Origin: Parelaphostrongylus tenuis
Taxonomy: Eukaryota > Nematoda > Chromadorea > Rhabditida > Metastrongylidae
Length of the DNA: 64,000 nucleotides
Direction of reading: 5' to 3'
NCBI GenBank assembly: GCA_019055375.1
Contig: JAHQIW010001998.1
Location: 62,001 to 126,000 of the forward strand
Shown here: positions 49,271 through 61,865 of the stretch, one piece after another
How positions within the stretch are numbered: the stretch's first letter is position 1
Layout: every line of letters begins with the position of its first letter
Made by a program: the position numbers and the translations under genes
The notes under the pieces: model-generated
What the model saw: the letters and a program-made list of their open reading frames with translations, nothing else
Database searches by the model: none
Told to the model about the DNA's origin: nothing

Positions 49271-49803
49271 GAAGGAAAGGAGGTTATATATTTGGACTGG
49301 AAGCACAGGGGTGTGCAGTGAATGCCATAATACATGTTGTGATTGCCGTTGAAGATACGATCATACCTAAGAGAATTGAGTGGTGAGCAAAAATACGACC
49401 TCAGACCGGAGTAAAACCTGCGTTTCCATCCTTTAAAATCTCTATGTTAGCTATCAGCTAAACCTTTAACAAGTTTAGTCGTCTATGCGATTTCGCTCTA
49501 CAAACCCAGTTGAACTGACAACCATTGTGTTATGTAATACTTTAAACTTCTAATGATACGAATATATATACAAAAATCCTTCCAAATTTTTTTTTGCAAT
49601 AATAGCACATAGATATAAAACGTATGAAAACATCTGACACAAAAACACGCGTAGAATTCGCATTTCTCAAAGACAATCTTCGAGACTACTGATCGAATTT
49701 ACATGATAGGATCTAACTGAATCAACAGAATTGTCATGCATCAACATGTTGTATAAATGTCGTCATATATCACCCTGTTGTAGAAATGTCATGAGCTTGG
49801 GAG

Positions 49804-52800
49804 TTATTTGAATTTCTTCATTTTTGGGAAGAACGCCAACCAGGCTGTCAAACCAAAAAGGTTGAGCAAGCTATTTGCAATCCACAGCGTTTTCGAGACC
49901 TTTGGAGGTGAACAACGACCTGAAGTTGGATATTTTTTGATTTTTTAAACTTGGTGAATGTCAGAGAACTCTTAAAAGATGATTATTTGCAAGTGAAAGG
50001 AGATGAGATGATTAAAAATACGGATGTGCGGGTTCAACTAAAAGAAGATGCAGGGCTAAGAACCACTAATGATTTGGAGAAATACATTAGATTGTGCCAT
50101 AATTTCTTTCGCACTAATGTTTCATCATTTTTTGTTATTATTTGGAATCGGGTTGCTGCGAAAATTCTGTGCCCTGTTGAAGAATGTTCTAATAGACACT
50201 TGGATAAGACCCCAGCACCATCGCTCGCCATCTAGCTAATTGAGATGATTTATCGTAGAGTGATCTCGTTGGAAGCTTATCATATTAGCCTACTACGACC
50301 GTGCTGCCCTCGCGACTAACGCAAAAGTTTTCTACTGCGGCTACAGGACTTTCTCAAGTCGGTCATTAGTGGGGATGAGTCCTGATTTTACTACGACATT
50401 CCTACCTGCGCAGTCGTGGCAACGGAATTTTCTACGACATTCCTACCTGCGGAGTTGGCAACGACTAGCCAGTTCAGCCAAAGCTCAATTTCTATGTTCG
50501 GGAGATTATGTTCTTGGTTTTCTGCAAATCAGCAGGGTTTGCCGTTTGGGGGAGCGCATGTGGCGCAGTGGTTAGAGGTGCCTTGCGTCGCATACGAGGT
50601 CAATGGTTCGATCTCGCGCTCATGGCCCACCGAGCCATCCATCCCTCCGGGTTTGGTAAATTGGTACCACACAGGTCTCGGACTTGTTTGGGAGGATAAG
50701 CAGCAGTGGCTCGGTTCAGCGGGAGGCCACCGCGAGTCATTGTAAAGGCCAGATATGCATTCAATCACCTCAAACGAAGTTAAAAATTGAAGTCGAATAC
50801 ATGGCGCATCCCTCAGGGATTGATCAACGCCGAGAGCTTTATTAGCTTTTATGCCGTTTGGGTAAGCTCAACACAAGTGGGCAGTCAATGTTTACGTCTA
50901 CGAGAAACTCCGAAAATTGGTCTCAGCACTGCGAGAGGAGCCTCCAAACGACTCAGTGTAGTTTGTTCTCCAAGATAATGCTCGACCACACACTCAAAAT
51001 TGAATCGCCACATTTTGAAGAATCTGGGCTGCACCACGGTAGCACATTACCGCTTAGCCCTGGCATTGCTCCATCAGGTTTTCGCACCTTGGGGTAGCAT
51101 TTGTGTAAGAAGTTCGGACTACAACCAACTCAAATGTGATCTGGTCGACTGCGATCGCCTGTCTTGTTTTTTAGGAGGAAGGCATCCAATCTCTGCTCAG
51201 TTGATAAATGTATATCATTGATCGTGATGGTGATTATATGTTATAATTGATTTCTTCAAATAAATAGAAACTGAGTGCCAGTGAAGCTACGCGGCATTTG
51301 TGCATGAGTAACAAGGAAATTTGTATCCAGGACAGCTCCACCTTAGAGCAAGAATAAGCAAGTTCATGCAAAATGTTCGCAGGAAATCGCGTAATTGAAC
51401 TATACCAAAACCATGCAAGTTCATTGCAAAAATCGCATTAGGAGACCAAGACGGCACGAACGTTTTACACAATCTAATAACAAAAGTGTTGAATTGTAAA
51501 AGAAGTTATGGGACAGCCTAATAGTTGTAAATCCCATCACCTTGAAAGTATTATGGGGTGGATTTCGAGCTCACACTTTGTATTAGGTGTAAACATAAGA
51601 CTCCACAGTTTCACTTTTTTTTCGCAGTAATAATAGTAAAAATGGGGAGAGCCGTGGCCGAGTGGTTGTGCTGCTCGACGTGGCGCGCGTAAAGCCGAGC
51701 TCCATCCCTCAACTCTCTCCGGCACTCAACAACAACGCTTTATGGAGCGGCACAGCCAGGCTATTCTCGAGATTGCAAGGAGACTCGCTCACCAGTATTC
51801 TACGCCGCCGAAGAAGAAGACGAAAAACAATTTGAATGCTATAAGTACTGAATCAGCACAGTAAAAACACTGTGATGGCGGATCAAATAAGGTGCAAAGA
51901 ATAGTAAAAATAAAGATATGCAAACTTTTTACTTTTCGCCCAAAAGTTCGTTAAATCGCTTTTTATATGTTTGTTATGTATAAAATATTTTTACTGATGG
52001 TTTTTACAAGACTTTGAGAATGGCGACATTTTTGTGCTCGAAAAACGCCTTTGCGGGAACTTTACTTTGCAGATTCATTCACCAAAACTAATTGAAGTTG
52101 TTTGATTATATTATCATTCGATTGCGCATTTTCTTTCAAACACTTTTGTATAGAACTTTCCCATACTTACATTAAGATAGAGCTGACTCAGAAATAAACT
52201 CACTTGCTACTCATGCACGACTGGCGCATAGGGGAATAATTCTTAGGCGTCCAGTGGAGAAGTCACACATATGAAGCTTAATACTACCATGATATGCATG
52301 TGAGGTATCTCATGCTTACTAAAGTGCCCTAGAACTTTTTTTTTTCCAACCTGGTACTAGTGAAGAGGCGCACAAGATCAATGGAACTTGGAGAGAGCTC
52401 CATCTTGAAGCAACTACAGCAGGTTGTAAACCAAAATGCTCTCAAGAAAATGCACAATCACGCGACGCCGAGGTCATGCAATTTCATGACAAAATTCATG
52501 TTAGGAAACCAAAACGACTCGGACTTTGCATTTTTGCCACAGGATAACGCTTGACTTCATGTTGAAAAACCGAACGTCATGAAAGTGCCGAGGGGGAGGT
52601 TCTAGAAAGTTTCGCCATATTCGCCTTACTCTCCCGACATTGCACCGTCGCATTACCATTTGACACTATCAAATTCAAATTACAAACTAGCAATTTGAAA
52701 AAAATGGCATTTTTTCGGGTGCAAAAGTCGTCATTTTCAGAGTCCTATTATAAAAACCATCATATAAAATTATCCACATCAAAAAACATATACAAATATC

Positions 52801-55800
52801 GTTTTTAACGCACTTTCAAATTACAAAAAGAAATTTGCATTGAACGGCGGAGTCATATTTGTACACCTAATACATTACATTTTTAAAAGGTGTAAGAATG
52901 AACAAGTTCGACTCACGCTGCGTAAACTGGACCAAGGATTTGACTAGCATCATCGGCGACCACCATTGCACCTTGCATTATATTCTGCAAGCAAATTGAT
53001 ATATTCAGCAATTTCAATTAGACTTTTCAGATTGATATTCTAGGTATTGGAAGGGCTTGTTGAAATATTCAGAAGCCTATACATCACTAAAAATCGAATA
53101 GTCAATCTCACACTTCGCATATCAGACTTTTCGTAATTGATATAATGCGCAGACACCTTTATAAGGATGAGAACCATTTTTATGTGAAAGTTCCCGTCAA
53201 TTATTGCTAGGGACAAACTCCTGGACTCGATGATGATGTACTCCGATTGTGATACTCTTTTTTCTTTTCAAGGAGATATGCATTACTATTGATTTTGTTT
53301 ATTTGTATCTGGTAACAAAGAGTGTAAACAAGTTCAGAGAATTTGCAATCTTTTGAATCTGTAAGCTAACCTGGTCGATTTTTCCGAGCACTTTTGAGTA
53401 AGTAGTGTCCAGAGAAATTGCAGCCAAAGATACTCCGGTGCCAAGCCACGTGACCACTGGTATTACAAAGATAGGCCACAGTGTACCATAAGCGGTGTCA
53501 CACCATGTGTACTGTCGAGTATCGCAACCACTCCCAATGGTTTCTAAACTTGAGCAATCACTATGGACTTAAAAAAGGCGCTTAACTAAATATTGGATAA
53601 CCAGAATGTTCACAGACAGAAAAGTAACCTATGAATGTGGACTAGCCCGGCTATCGTTCAGAAACCATTTTTTTTAAAAACCACTAAACACTAAAATATT
53701 AATATAGACGGTGTTTCACAATCTAGCCAGCCAGCAATAGATAACACATCTTGTGCACTGAAATTTCTATGCTACAGCTTGTGCACAAGAATCTTACATT
53801 CACGCCTACAAAGTAGTTCTGGTGCTTCTACGGTTTTCTTAATGCATTTGACATAATTTACCTCAATGAATCCATTTCTTCTTGACGTATCAAGAAAAAC
53901 ATGGATTTATTTGATCAATGCTGAAGCTAAGCGATAGTCGCTGCTAGGTATTGCTCCGAGAACACTTGATTTTTTCAAAGAATTCCAAATTTCACGTAGA
54001 GGTTTTGTTAGTTAAGCCAGCTGCGCAGAAGCAGCTTCGGTTTGTGGATAACCCAGATGAGTGTAAGCAAACACAAGTGATGCCTTCGAATGGCTTCAAA
54101 TGATTGTGATCACAACAACGCCTTCAAGGCAATACATCTCTAAAGTCCGAAGATAGACGTTTATAATCTTGAACAATGGTTATGTTTCTTTTCTTTTGGT
54201 AAGCTGACACGAGGCTCTATAAATTTTCATCAATACGGTTGACGTTTCCACAGTATGGCCTTCATCAATGCCACGATGATTGAAGTCGAGTGTACAAACC
54301 AGTTATTCTTCTTCTGATATTAGTCTCCGTAGCTTCTGCATCGAAAAAATTGAGTAGTGTGGACCATTGCACAAATGAATTTATTATTTCCCGCCTTTCG
54401 ACATTTCCAAAACAGGCAGCTGTTGGCATTTACAGAAAACCTGAGACTACTATCAAAGTAATAGTATGACCGGAACATAATGACGTAATCGACGATGACA
54501 TTAAATGATCCATGTATAAAAACAAAGCTTTTGCAACGTTGATCAAAAGCAGACCTTTATCAAGAGACATGGAATGTCGTCAGTCCGAATTCACAGAAGG
54601 ATGTCGAGTCCCTCAACGGATGGGACGAGATCCTGCAGAAGCTCATCACTCCTCTAGCCGAAAGCGGTACGAACTCAAAAATTCGTTTCATTTGAGTTAT
54701 GACCACTTACCGTAAAACCCGGAGCCCAGTTAGTTTGAACTACGCTAGAAGAGCAGCTGACTGCTTTGGGAAATCGAGTTTTTCATCCTTGACACTCGGA
54801 CAAGCAAGAATTTTTAAACCACTCTTGACATAGGATTTCAGCCAAACCATGCTCAAATGACATTTCACCTTTCATGAGACAAAGAAGCGACGGGTGCGCA
54901 AATACTCCCAAATAGTCTATGATATCTCAGTCATATTATCTTCAACAAAACCATCAATCAATAAAGAGCAGTCTACTTTTACTTGGAACTTCCAAAAAAA
55001 TACAGCGCAGCAATCACACTTAAACTAAAGGTAAATTAGTAAAGTTTTGTGACGGTTCTTTATTTCTTCATTACCAATTTCGGCGGCCAGCGACCCATGA
55101 GATCCATGTTGATGTAACACCTCGAGTATCACTGGAGACAAACGTTTCTTGCTAACTCTCGAACTACTGGCTTTAATATTGCGAACGTGAAGTTGTTGGA
55201 TGAGCCCATGGTCATTTCTCAGAGATTGATGACCATATATTTCCAAGAGCCGATTAGTGAATCAAAAAACGTCTTAGTTAATGGTATTTTTTTGAATGTG
55301 TTGAGTAAATTTAGCGGCTTTTTCTCCTTTTCGCGTAAAAGGGAATATTGCGTAAAGGAGGCGCTGGTCTGGTTGTCATTGAATTTTGAAACAGCAGACG
55401 ACATCGGTTATGTACAATCTATGTTTTACGAAGGCTACGTTTATTTAGTTATAAATGCTCCCCATGCAGAAGATTCTTGAAGATTCCCACGTCCACTGTT
55501 TGAAAAGGAGTTTTGGCTCTATTTCGTTCCATTTCAATTCGAAGTTTCCAATGCCCGTCGAACGACCTTTTGAGTCCACTTTCGTTGGCAGTGGTGTTCA
55601 CTTTGTCTTCACTATAGCTTTATTTCAGTGCGTAAATTCTAAGGATGTTCAAAGCCGGCATTTATCCACGTCGTTTCAACCGCGATCGTTCGATCCGAAT
55701 TATTATAGTTATAGTTATAGTTGTTCAAATGAATCGATGTTTATGGTCAAACTTGTTTTGACAAAAACGTCAGCTCCGCTGACACCTCTACTATCGCTTG

Positions 55801-58800
55801 TCCCAAGGAACAGTTTTTCTCCGGCCTCGTAGACAAAATTTGATGGGTAGTGTCTTTTCGTCTCAGCCACATTGATAACGTCGCACCTTATCCTTCTGCT
55901 CTGAATAATTATGTCCTCTACATAGGTGTTATAAAGGCGAAGAAGGCGAACCTCTACATAGGATTTGTATGCAAGTATTATAGGTACAGATAGCCACCTT
56001 AGCGTCATGCCATTTTAGCAATGTAGTAAAACCCTGAAATTTAAGCTGCCCTCCGTACTCGTCGTTTTCAACGCTGCCATATCGGACTTATCCTATATCA
56101 AAAAACAAGGCTCGTTTTTTTCACTGTTTTTGCCTCCTTATAAGCAACGTACAGCTGACTGAGCTGTGAACGTGAAGGCTGAGTGCTTACTAGTACCTTA
56201 TCAGTCCCTTCCAGAGATGTTTTTGTTCGAGGCGACTCCTGACCGACTACTGTCTTCTTCTCAGTCGCTTCATTGCAGACTTTTAGCCAAATGGATTGGT
56301 AGAAGAAGACGTAAGCCAAACTGTTGTTGCAGATATAGAGAGTCCATTGCTGAATGCATTTGCGTCTCACCCAAACACATGGCATTATTGCTTAACGTTT
56401 AATTTCCTTATCCTGGAAACGCGTCACGTGCCTTCGCATCTGACTGGGCAGAGATACTTGTCTGTTTAGTGATATGTCATGTTTTGAGGACGACAAAAAG
56501 CTGAAGCTCAAATTTTCTCGTTGAGCCTCAGTGAGAAAGCTGCGCATGAGATTCCCGAAAGGGTTATATTGAGGAAGCTCTCAGAGTAATATTTTCTAAT
56601 ATTATTCGGAGCGAGGATCTTCAAAAAATAAGAAAAAGCAATTCAAAAGAAAGGACTCTTTACTCACTGTTATAAGGTTGCATTTTATGACTTATGAATT
56701 CATATGGATAGGACACCGCGTACATTGCGATCGCCAATGAAACGGCAATCAAAAATGTGCACCTCGGAGAGATTCTGAAATATTGAATATTTTTGATAGA
56801 TTTTGAAAATCGAACAACATTCAAAACTTTCCATAAATTGCTGACTCTTCGACTTGATCAGATTCGATTTTTTAGTCCAATTACAACTATCTACAGGAAA
56901 TAAATTCCGATTTCTTTATGCCATTATGTATCATGACACAAAAACAATCAAAATTAATCAAAAGTCTGACCTTCTTCAATTTTCACGATGTGAGTAATGT
57001 AAAATATCTTACGAATTGTCCTTTTTCTTATATAAAACTTGCAAGAAATATTACCAGGAACACCAGTATCGTGCAAAACTAATTTAAAATAAAGGGCAAG
57101 TCGAAAAAACAAAGATTTATCACCGTAAAATTTCTTCCGTGCCAGATAATTATTTAAAAAATGGTATTTTTATAGATTTTTTAATTGAGAAAGAACTTCA
57201 ATAATGCATTCGTACAGATTTCCGAATCGAAAAACAATGAACGCCACGGAAACGATGGTAGCAAGTACTCCAACTCCAATCAATACCCATTGAAACTACG
57301 TGTACCGTTCTCTGTCCATCCCATCCATATGCGATCATCACAAATGGAGAAAAGACACTGCATGAAAAATGTTTTTCAAAGCTAGCATAATAAATTTGTT
57401 CCAAACTATATACCTTAGACTCACGCGTATAGTGACGCTATATTTAGACTAGTAAGCATTCTCTCCAACCAGCACAATAAAATCAGAGGCCAGTTGAGAT
57501 CCATCGACAAAACCCGCTTCATCAAAGCTTTGACGTTCTCCAAATCGAACAAGTTTCCCATTTCTAAACAAAATTAACTCTTCAAACAGGTAAACCATGC
57601 GTTATTATTGCATCTTCTCAGTTTTGAGCAAATCTATTTTTGGTGCAGAAATTTCAGGTAGCAATATGAGACTTATAGAAGTGAAATCAGCAAGTTTAAC
57701 GTTCTCACCATACTAAAGTCCTATTTTCAAATTGATCTCATTAACTTGCCCTTTTCCTCGACGATTAACTGTTCTAGTCGTGAGTGGCATTTATCAGCTA
57801 CAAATCGAACCAAAATGCACAGGAGGTTTTCTTGCCATGAAAATTACTCACAGAAATAAGCTCAACATTTTCTATGTCGCAACCACATCGTGAATTAATG
57901 TTTGCTTCGATTCCCAAGAATCAACAACTGGCTTCGATTAATTCAATCAATTATCCATCTACAATTTATAACTTTTTTTGATCCTTATCACAACCTTTTT
58001 GCTGTGCGATCCCAGTACTTCTAGTACTAAAGATGCTGCTTTCTTCGTGACCTTTGCAATCGAGTGCTTTTATAGAGCTTGTTGAAAACAATATCTAATC
58101 TGACAACATATCTTAGTCTTTCAGAGTGGCATAACCGACTTCGAGTAGTTTGTTAGAATACATATTGCTTTGAACGAGGTCTATAAAAGCAATCGATTGT
58201 GAGGTTATGATTCATTTCATTGATTCCTTTATAAGTAGGGGGTACGTTCCTTGCAAAGTATCAGGTGAATCAAAAGACATCGTGCTAATGATGAGCCTGC
58301 AATGCCGAAACATGAATGTGTCAAATCATGTTATCAGATTGTATATTCTTCATGACCAATGATACTGTTTGAGCATATCCCGCTGTAAGCTCGAGGGTAG
58401 CAAGCTAGAGCGTTTCAGTAGGGCGTTCGTTGTTTGCTGTGAGTGTTAGGGGTAGGGATCAAGTCCGTGTCACGTCAAGCATCACGACCACTCTCCCACT
58501 GCGTCCACCCCGATTTGATTATCAGCTATAGATATTTCGGAATTCCAGTTCAAAGCTCTGCAGTGCCAAAGACGATTCCTTGTGATGGTTTGTCGCTCAA
58601 GCGTATGAAAATTGATCCTTTCATCTAATCATGCGTACTCTACGTACGAACCCAACGTTTACGTTCAGTAATATAACATTACGACTTTATGTATCGTAAA
58701 ACTAAAATGAGTTTTGTAGCTTTCAGTGAATAAAACCTTTTGCTTACTTAACATATCTGAATATACTCTAGAACTTTCATTTTATGGAACTATTATCAAT

Positions 58801-61800
58801 GCTGGTAATTTTGAATTGCAATCATTCTTGTACTCCATTTCCGTCGCAGACGTATTGTCATTGAATGACTGATTTGTGAACCAATGAATACTCCATTTGT
58901 GTCAGTTCTCTTCTCGCTCAAGAGATAACGAGAACAGTACAGGTTTTGGACGAAGTCGTTTTGTGAAATTTTACTTTTTGGCGAAGTGTTGTCGCAGGTG
59001 GTTACCGGAACCTTTCCTTGACATCGGCATTCTAATAGATGGGGTTCTGTATTAGAGTGAGGATATCCATTCTATGCTTGGCAGTCACAATGAGGGAATC
59101 AGAGTCTTAATAGATACTTGACACTTGATAACGCTTTGAAAGCAACTATGGATTGACGGAAAGCCAATTAAGAACTGGTTTTAATGATTGAACCTAAAAG
59201 GAGATCGTAGCATAAAAAAAATTGAAACGTTATTTGAAGTGACTTCACTGAGAGACCATTGGTGACGTTCATCGAATCGACGTCCTTCAGGCCGTAGTGA
59301 ATAATGGCGACTGAGACAAAATTTGTGAGAGTGGCAATCCATATCGGTGCCGAAAAGATGTGAAACTTCAGGAATCCCTCGATGAGCACAAAACCAGGAT
59401 ATCGTATAGATGAAAACATGAGCTGACAAACTGCAAAGATGAACAAAGTGTAATCGTAATCGACAAAAGAACACTTTGGTTGGTCCGAATTAAATGTCTT
59501 AGATTATCAACTGTTGTCGTCTCTTTACTGAAATGAAATGAGACATTACTTATCGTAAGCTGCGAAAAATATCACAAGGTAATCCAATTTTGAGTGGTAT
59601 GCAAATGCAAAAGCTCTTGCGGGAGTTGAACCCGCTTTTCACGCATGATGAGGGTGCATGTTACCGCTGCTCCTCTGAGATCACCGCTATACTACTATTC
59701 TCCCTGCAATTTTCTCTTCTGCTCTACGATTTCTACCACTGGTATGGATAAAACATGTATACAACTCCCGTTTGAGGTTCAGTGTTTTGCACATTACATA
59801 GAATTTTTTGATTTGTAGATACAGCACAATAACACTGCTAAAAGAGCTGCAAATTTTGGGAAAAGTTTTCTATCATTTTAGAGCATTCCAGCCATATAAA
59901 CTGAACAAAACCTGGTAAAAAAAAGTGATATGTACCATAATTATCCTTTCCGTTTTTTTTTTGACCAACAGAAGCTCTCTATTCTTGCACATTTCTATAC
60001 AAATGTTCCTATATGCTTTCTTAAGAAGAGTTTTTTTTAGCATGTGTAGATCCTTTTCTACTTTCATTGGTGCTCCCAATGTTAAAAATTGAGGGTTACT
60101 TCTAGGATTATAACTTACTTGGCCCTACAAGAATAGAGAACATATTCGCAATGACGAACACTGAATAGGCCCTTGCTCGGTCGCCTGTAGCACTCACGGC
60201 AGCGATGTACGAGCGAAGTATTGATGACGAACCTATTACATTGAAAGAGCAACCATTTCATTGAACATCAACGTACATTGAATTATTCGCATTCTGTACC
60301 GGACCGAGTCAGATGGGCACAGTTAATTGTGTTGATTTCAATTGTTCTTACTAATCTTTACAAATGAAATGAGGATAATTATCACAACAGCTACTACAGG
60401 AATTTGTGGATCAGTGGAAGGGGTGAGATCTTATTGATAGCCTACAATTGGCTCTGAACAGTTTTACCGTATGCTTTGATTTCATAACTTACTTGGTGTT
60501 ACCTGAGATAGGCACGAGCTTTCTTCGTTCTCGAATTGAACCAGGTGCCCAATAACAATGTATAGCACAAAGGTCATGCCGTTGACCTGGTTTCTGACAT
60601 ATAGACGCGTTGTAGTGTAGAAAGGGTTGTGCCAAAACAGACGTTCGGTAGTACAACTTTTGAACACGCGCTCTAGGGCAATGTATAATGTGGGTTCAAG
60701 TCCCAACTAACGCAAAAGTTTTGCACAAACTCTACATCAATGGGTATATTTACAGCATGATACCACCGCTAGAGCGCATGTGGCGCAGTGGTTAGAGGTG
60801 CCCTGCGTCGCACACGAGGTCAACGGTTCGATCTCGCGCTCATGGCTCACCAAGCCATCCATCCCTCCGGGGTCGGTAAATTGGTACCAGACAGGTCTCA
60901 GACTTGTCTGGGAGGATAAGCAGCACTGACTCGGTTCAGCGGGAGGCCTCCGCGAGTCATTGTAAAGGCCAGATATGCATTCAATCACCTCAAACGAAGT
61001 TAGAAATTGAAGTCGAATGCATGGCGCATCCCTCAGGGATTGATCAACGCCGAGAGCTTTATCCTTTTATCCTTTTACCACCGCTAAGCGGTAGATGAAA
61101 AGGAGTTCTGCTTGATCATCTGATACCCAATATCTGTCAGCATGACTGTGTTCAATGTCGATTGCGAGTATCCATGCCATACCGTTGACGGTTGGTTTGC
61201 TGACAGATAGATACGTTGTAGCATAAAAACAGTGGTGTCAAAACAGACGTTAGAGGTGCAGCATTTTAACACGCGCCCGGGCATAGAAATGTGGGTTCGA
61301 GTCCTAATCGATGCAGAAGTTTTGCGCATCATTCTACATTAATGGGTATAGCATAAACGGTGTTTTCTTGCAGGGTACCCAGGTTGAGAAGGCGTTCGAC
61401 ATCTCTACTACGATGTGCAGCTAAGTAGTGCAAATCTGTGCCATGGCGGAGCTCAACCCATGTAAAAGCTAGTACTACCCATTTCAAAAAATTCTATAGC
61501 GATCAGCACATTTTTTTTCTTTTCAATTCGCACTCCTTAATGTATCATTGTCGTATCACTTGATTAAGTCTAACAATGCATAACGGGAAATTCTTGACCG
61601 CGAAAAAGGCAGACAACGTAGTTCACGCTATATTTTGTTTTCACCGTCTTTCGCTCAACCAAACTAATAATTCGTTACAGTGCGGTGATGGAGGCAATTC
61701 GTAATCCATTTGAAACAATTGAACTGGAGACACTCACTGGTCGCAATCCCGAGGAGTATGTAACAGAACATCATAAGATAACGTCTCCCATCTGTCAGAA

Positions 61801-61865
61801 GTTCAACGGACAGGTAGAGACAACAAGAAATGAATGCGATCACTCGTCCAATAATCAGTGGCATT
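49804..61865 (-). CDS. Major facilitator superfamily transporter, MFSD8-like (5' end not found, two frameshifts)
   Basis: Exons in transcription order: 61738-61865, 60119-60232, 59249-59430, 57425-57563, 57216-57357, 56668-56774, 53371-53543, 52917-52984, 49804-49919 (TAA at 49804-49806). They encode successive membrane segments: MPLIIGRVIAFISCCLYLSV, then SILRSYIAAVSATGDRARAY (the RSY...DRxRA loop typical of MFSD8-like transporters), NMFSILVGP, QLMFSSIRYPGF, DLNWPLILLCWLERM, VMIAYGWDGQRTVHVVSM, ISHKMQPYN, SLAAISLDTTYSKVLGKIDQ, NIMQGAMVVADDASQILGP, and a final NSLLNLFGLTAWLAFFPKM. One extra base at 57286-57288 and another near 49885-49889 break the frame inside otherwise good exons. The phase between 59249 and 57563 is uncertain. 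First helices are upstream of 61865 and were not found. Substrate unknown; likely an endolysosomal or plasma-membrane transporter. Confidence 0.85.
50552..50851 (+). repeat. tRNA-derived SINE, complete copy 1, with 11-bp target-site duplication
   Basis: The head carries a pol III A box (TGGCGCAGTGGTTAGAGG) and B box (GGTTCGATCTC) at tRNA spacing, followed by an unrelated body of about 230 bp. The direct repeat TGCCGTTTGGG occurs at 50540-50550 and again at 50852-50862, as expected for target-site duplication by LINE machinery. Over its length the copy differs from the one at 60774 at only a few scattered sites. Confidence 0.88.
50960..51525 (+). mobile_element. Third mariner relic with one terminal repeat
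   Basis: The plus strand at 50975-51110 shows a decayed DNARPHT...LGW...PYSPDIAPSD-type segment (tctccaagataatgctcgac; ctggcattgctccatcaggt). A sequence typical of mariner ends, agttatgggacagcctaa, lies at 51505-51525. Between 51280 and 51480 the sequence has no coding signal I can assign. Confidence 0.6.
51640..51912 (+). repeat. Second tRNA-derived SINE family, copy 2
   Basis: Head GAGAGCCGTGGCCGAGTGGT resembles a Leu/Ser-type tRNA A box. The body matches the copy at 26630 (ggctattctcgagattgcaa, then an aagaagaag run). A B box is only loosely preserved, so this is not a tRNA gene. Confidence 0.7.
52265..52680 (+). mobile_element. Fourth mariner relic
   Basis: Starts with an end-like sequence (taccatgatatgcatgtgag, then catgcttac and aaagtgcccta) also present at 39140-39195. 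It continues with a degraded transposase: taacgcttgacttcatgttg resembles the DNARPH region, and ccatattcgccttactctcc plus gacattgcaccgtcgcatta resembles the PYSPDIAPSHYHL region. Confidence 0.6.
53544..56667. other. Long transporter intron with weak retroelement-like traces
   Basis: Phase joins 56668 directly to 53543 (K codon split across the intron), so no exon is required. At 54415-54470 the plus strand reads VGIYRKPETTIKVIV, reminiscent of the YRKP motif of Penelope-like or related retroelements. ORFs at 55187-55480 and 55455-55832 (plus) are unassigned. Confidence 0.4.
57564..59248. other. Transporter intron, possible missing short exon
   Basis: Codon phase does not join cleanly between 59249 (phase 0 at the best donor) and 57563 (needs phase 1). 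Either a weak donor at 59257 is used or a small loop exon lies here. No repeat recognised. Confidence 0.35.
59605..59695 (-). repeat. tRNA-like repeat unit
   Basis: Plus strand shows GCGGGAGTTGAACCCGCTTT and then GGGTGCATGTTACCGCTGCT, the antisense of the tRNA-like unit seen at 2405 and 6130. It lies in a transporter intron. Confidence 0.55.
60600..61390. repeat. Diverged tRNA-like repeats flanking and interrupted by SINE copy 2
   Basis: Segments 60620-60740 and 61160-61350 share the pattern cagacgtt-ggtag/aggtgcaac-...acacgcgc...tgtgggttcaagtcc/gagtcc and an acgcaaaagttttgca-like end. Both resemble the 3' half of the foldback units at 25.1 kb. SINE copy 2 (60774-61075) lies between them. 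Confidence 0.6.
60774..61075 (+). repeat. tRNA-derived SINE, complete copy 2, with 11-bp target-site duplication
   Basis: Same element as at 50552: A box TGGCGCAGTGGTTAGAGG, B box GGTTCGATCTC, the same body, and a tail of two CCTTTTAT-like units. The direct repeat TACCACCGCTA flanks it at 60763-60773 and 61076-61086. It sits between two pieces of another tRNA-like repeat (60600-60740 and 61130-61390). Confidence 0.88.

Noticed and set aside
50560..50635. tRNA gene call
   Set aside because: A and B boxes are present but the body continues for over 200 bp, has target-site duplications and recurs at 60774, so it is a SINE head.
51640..51725. tRNA-Leu/Ser-like sequence
   Set aside because: The cloverleaf does not close and the sequence runs into a repeated SINE body shared with 26.6 and 49.1 kb.
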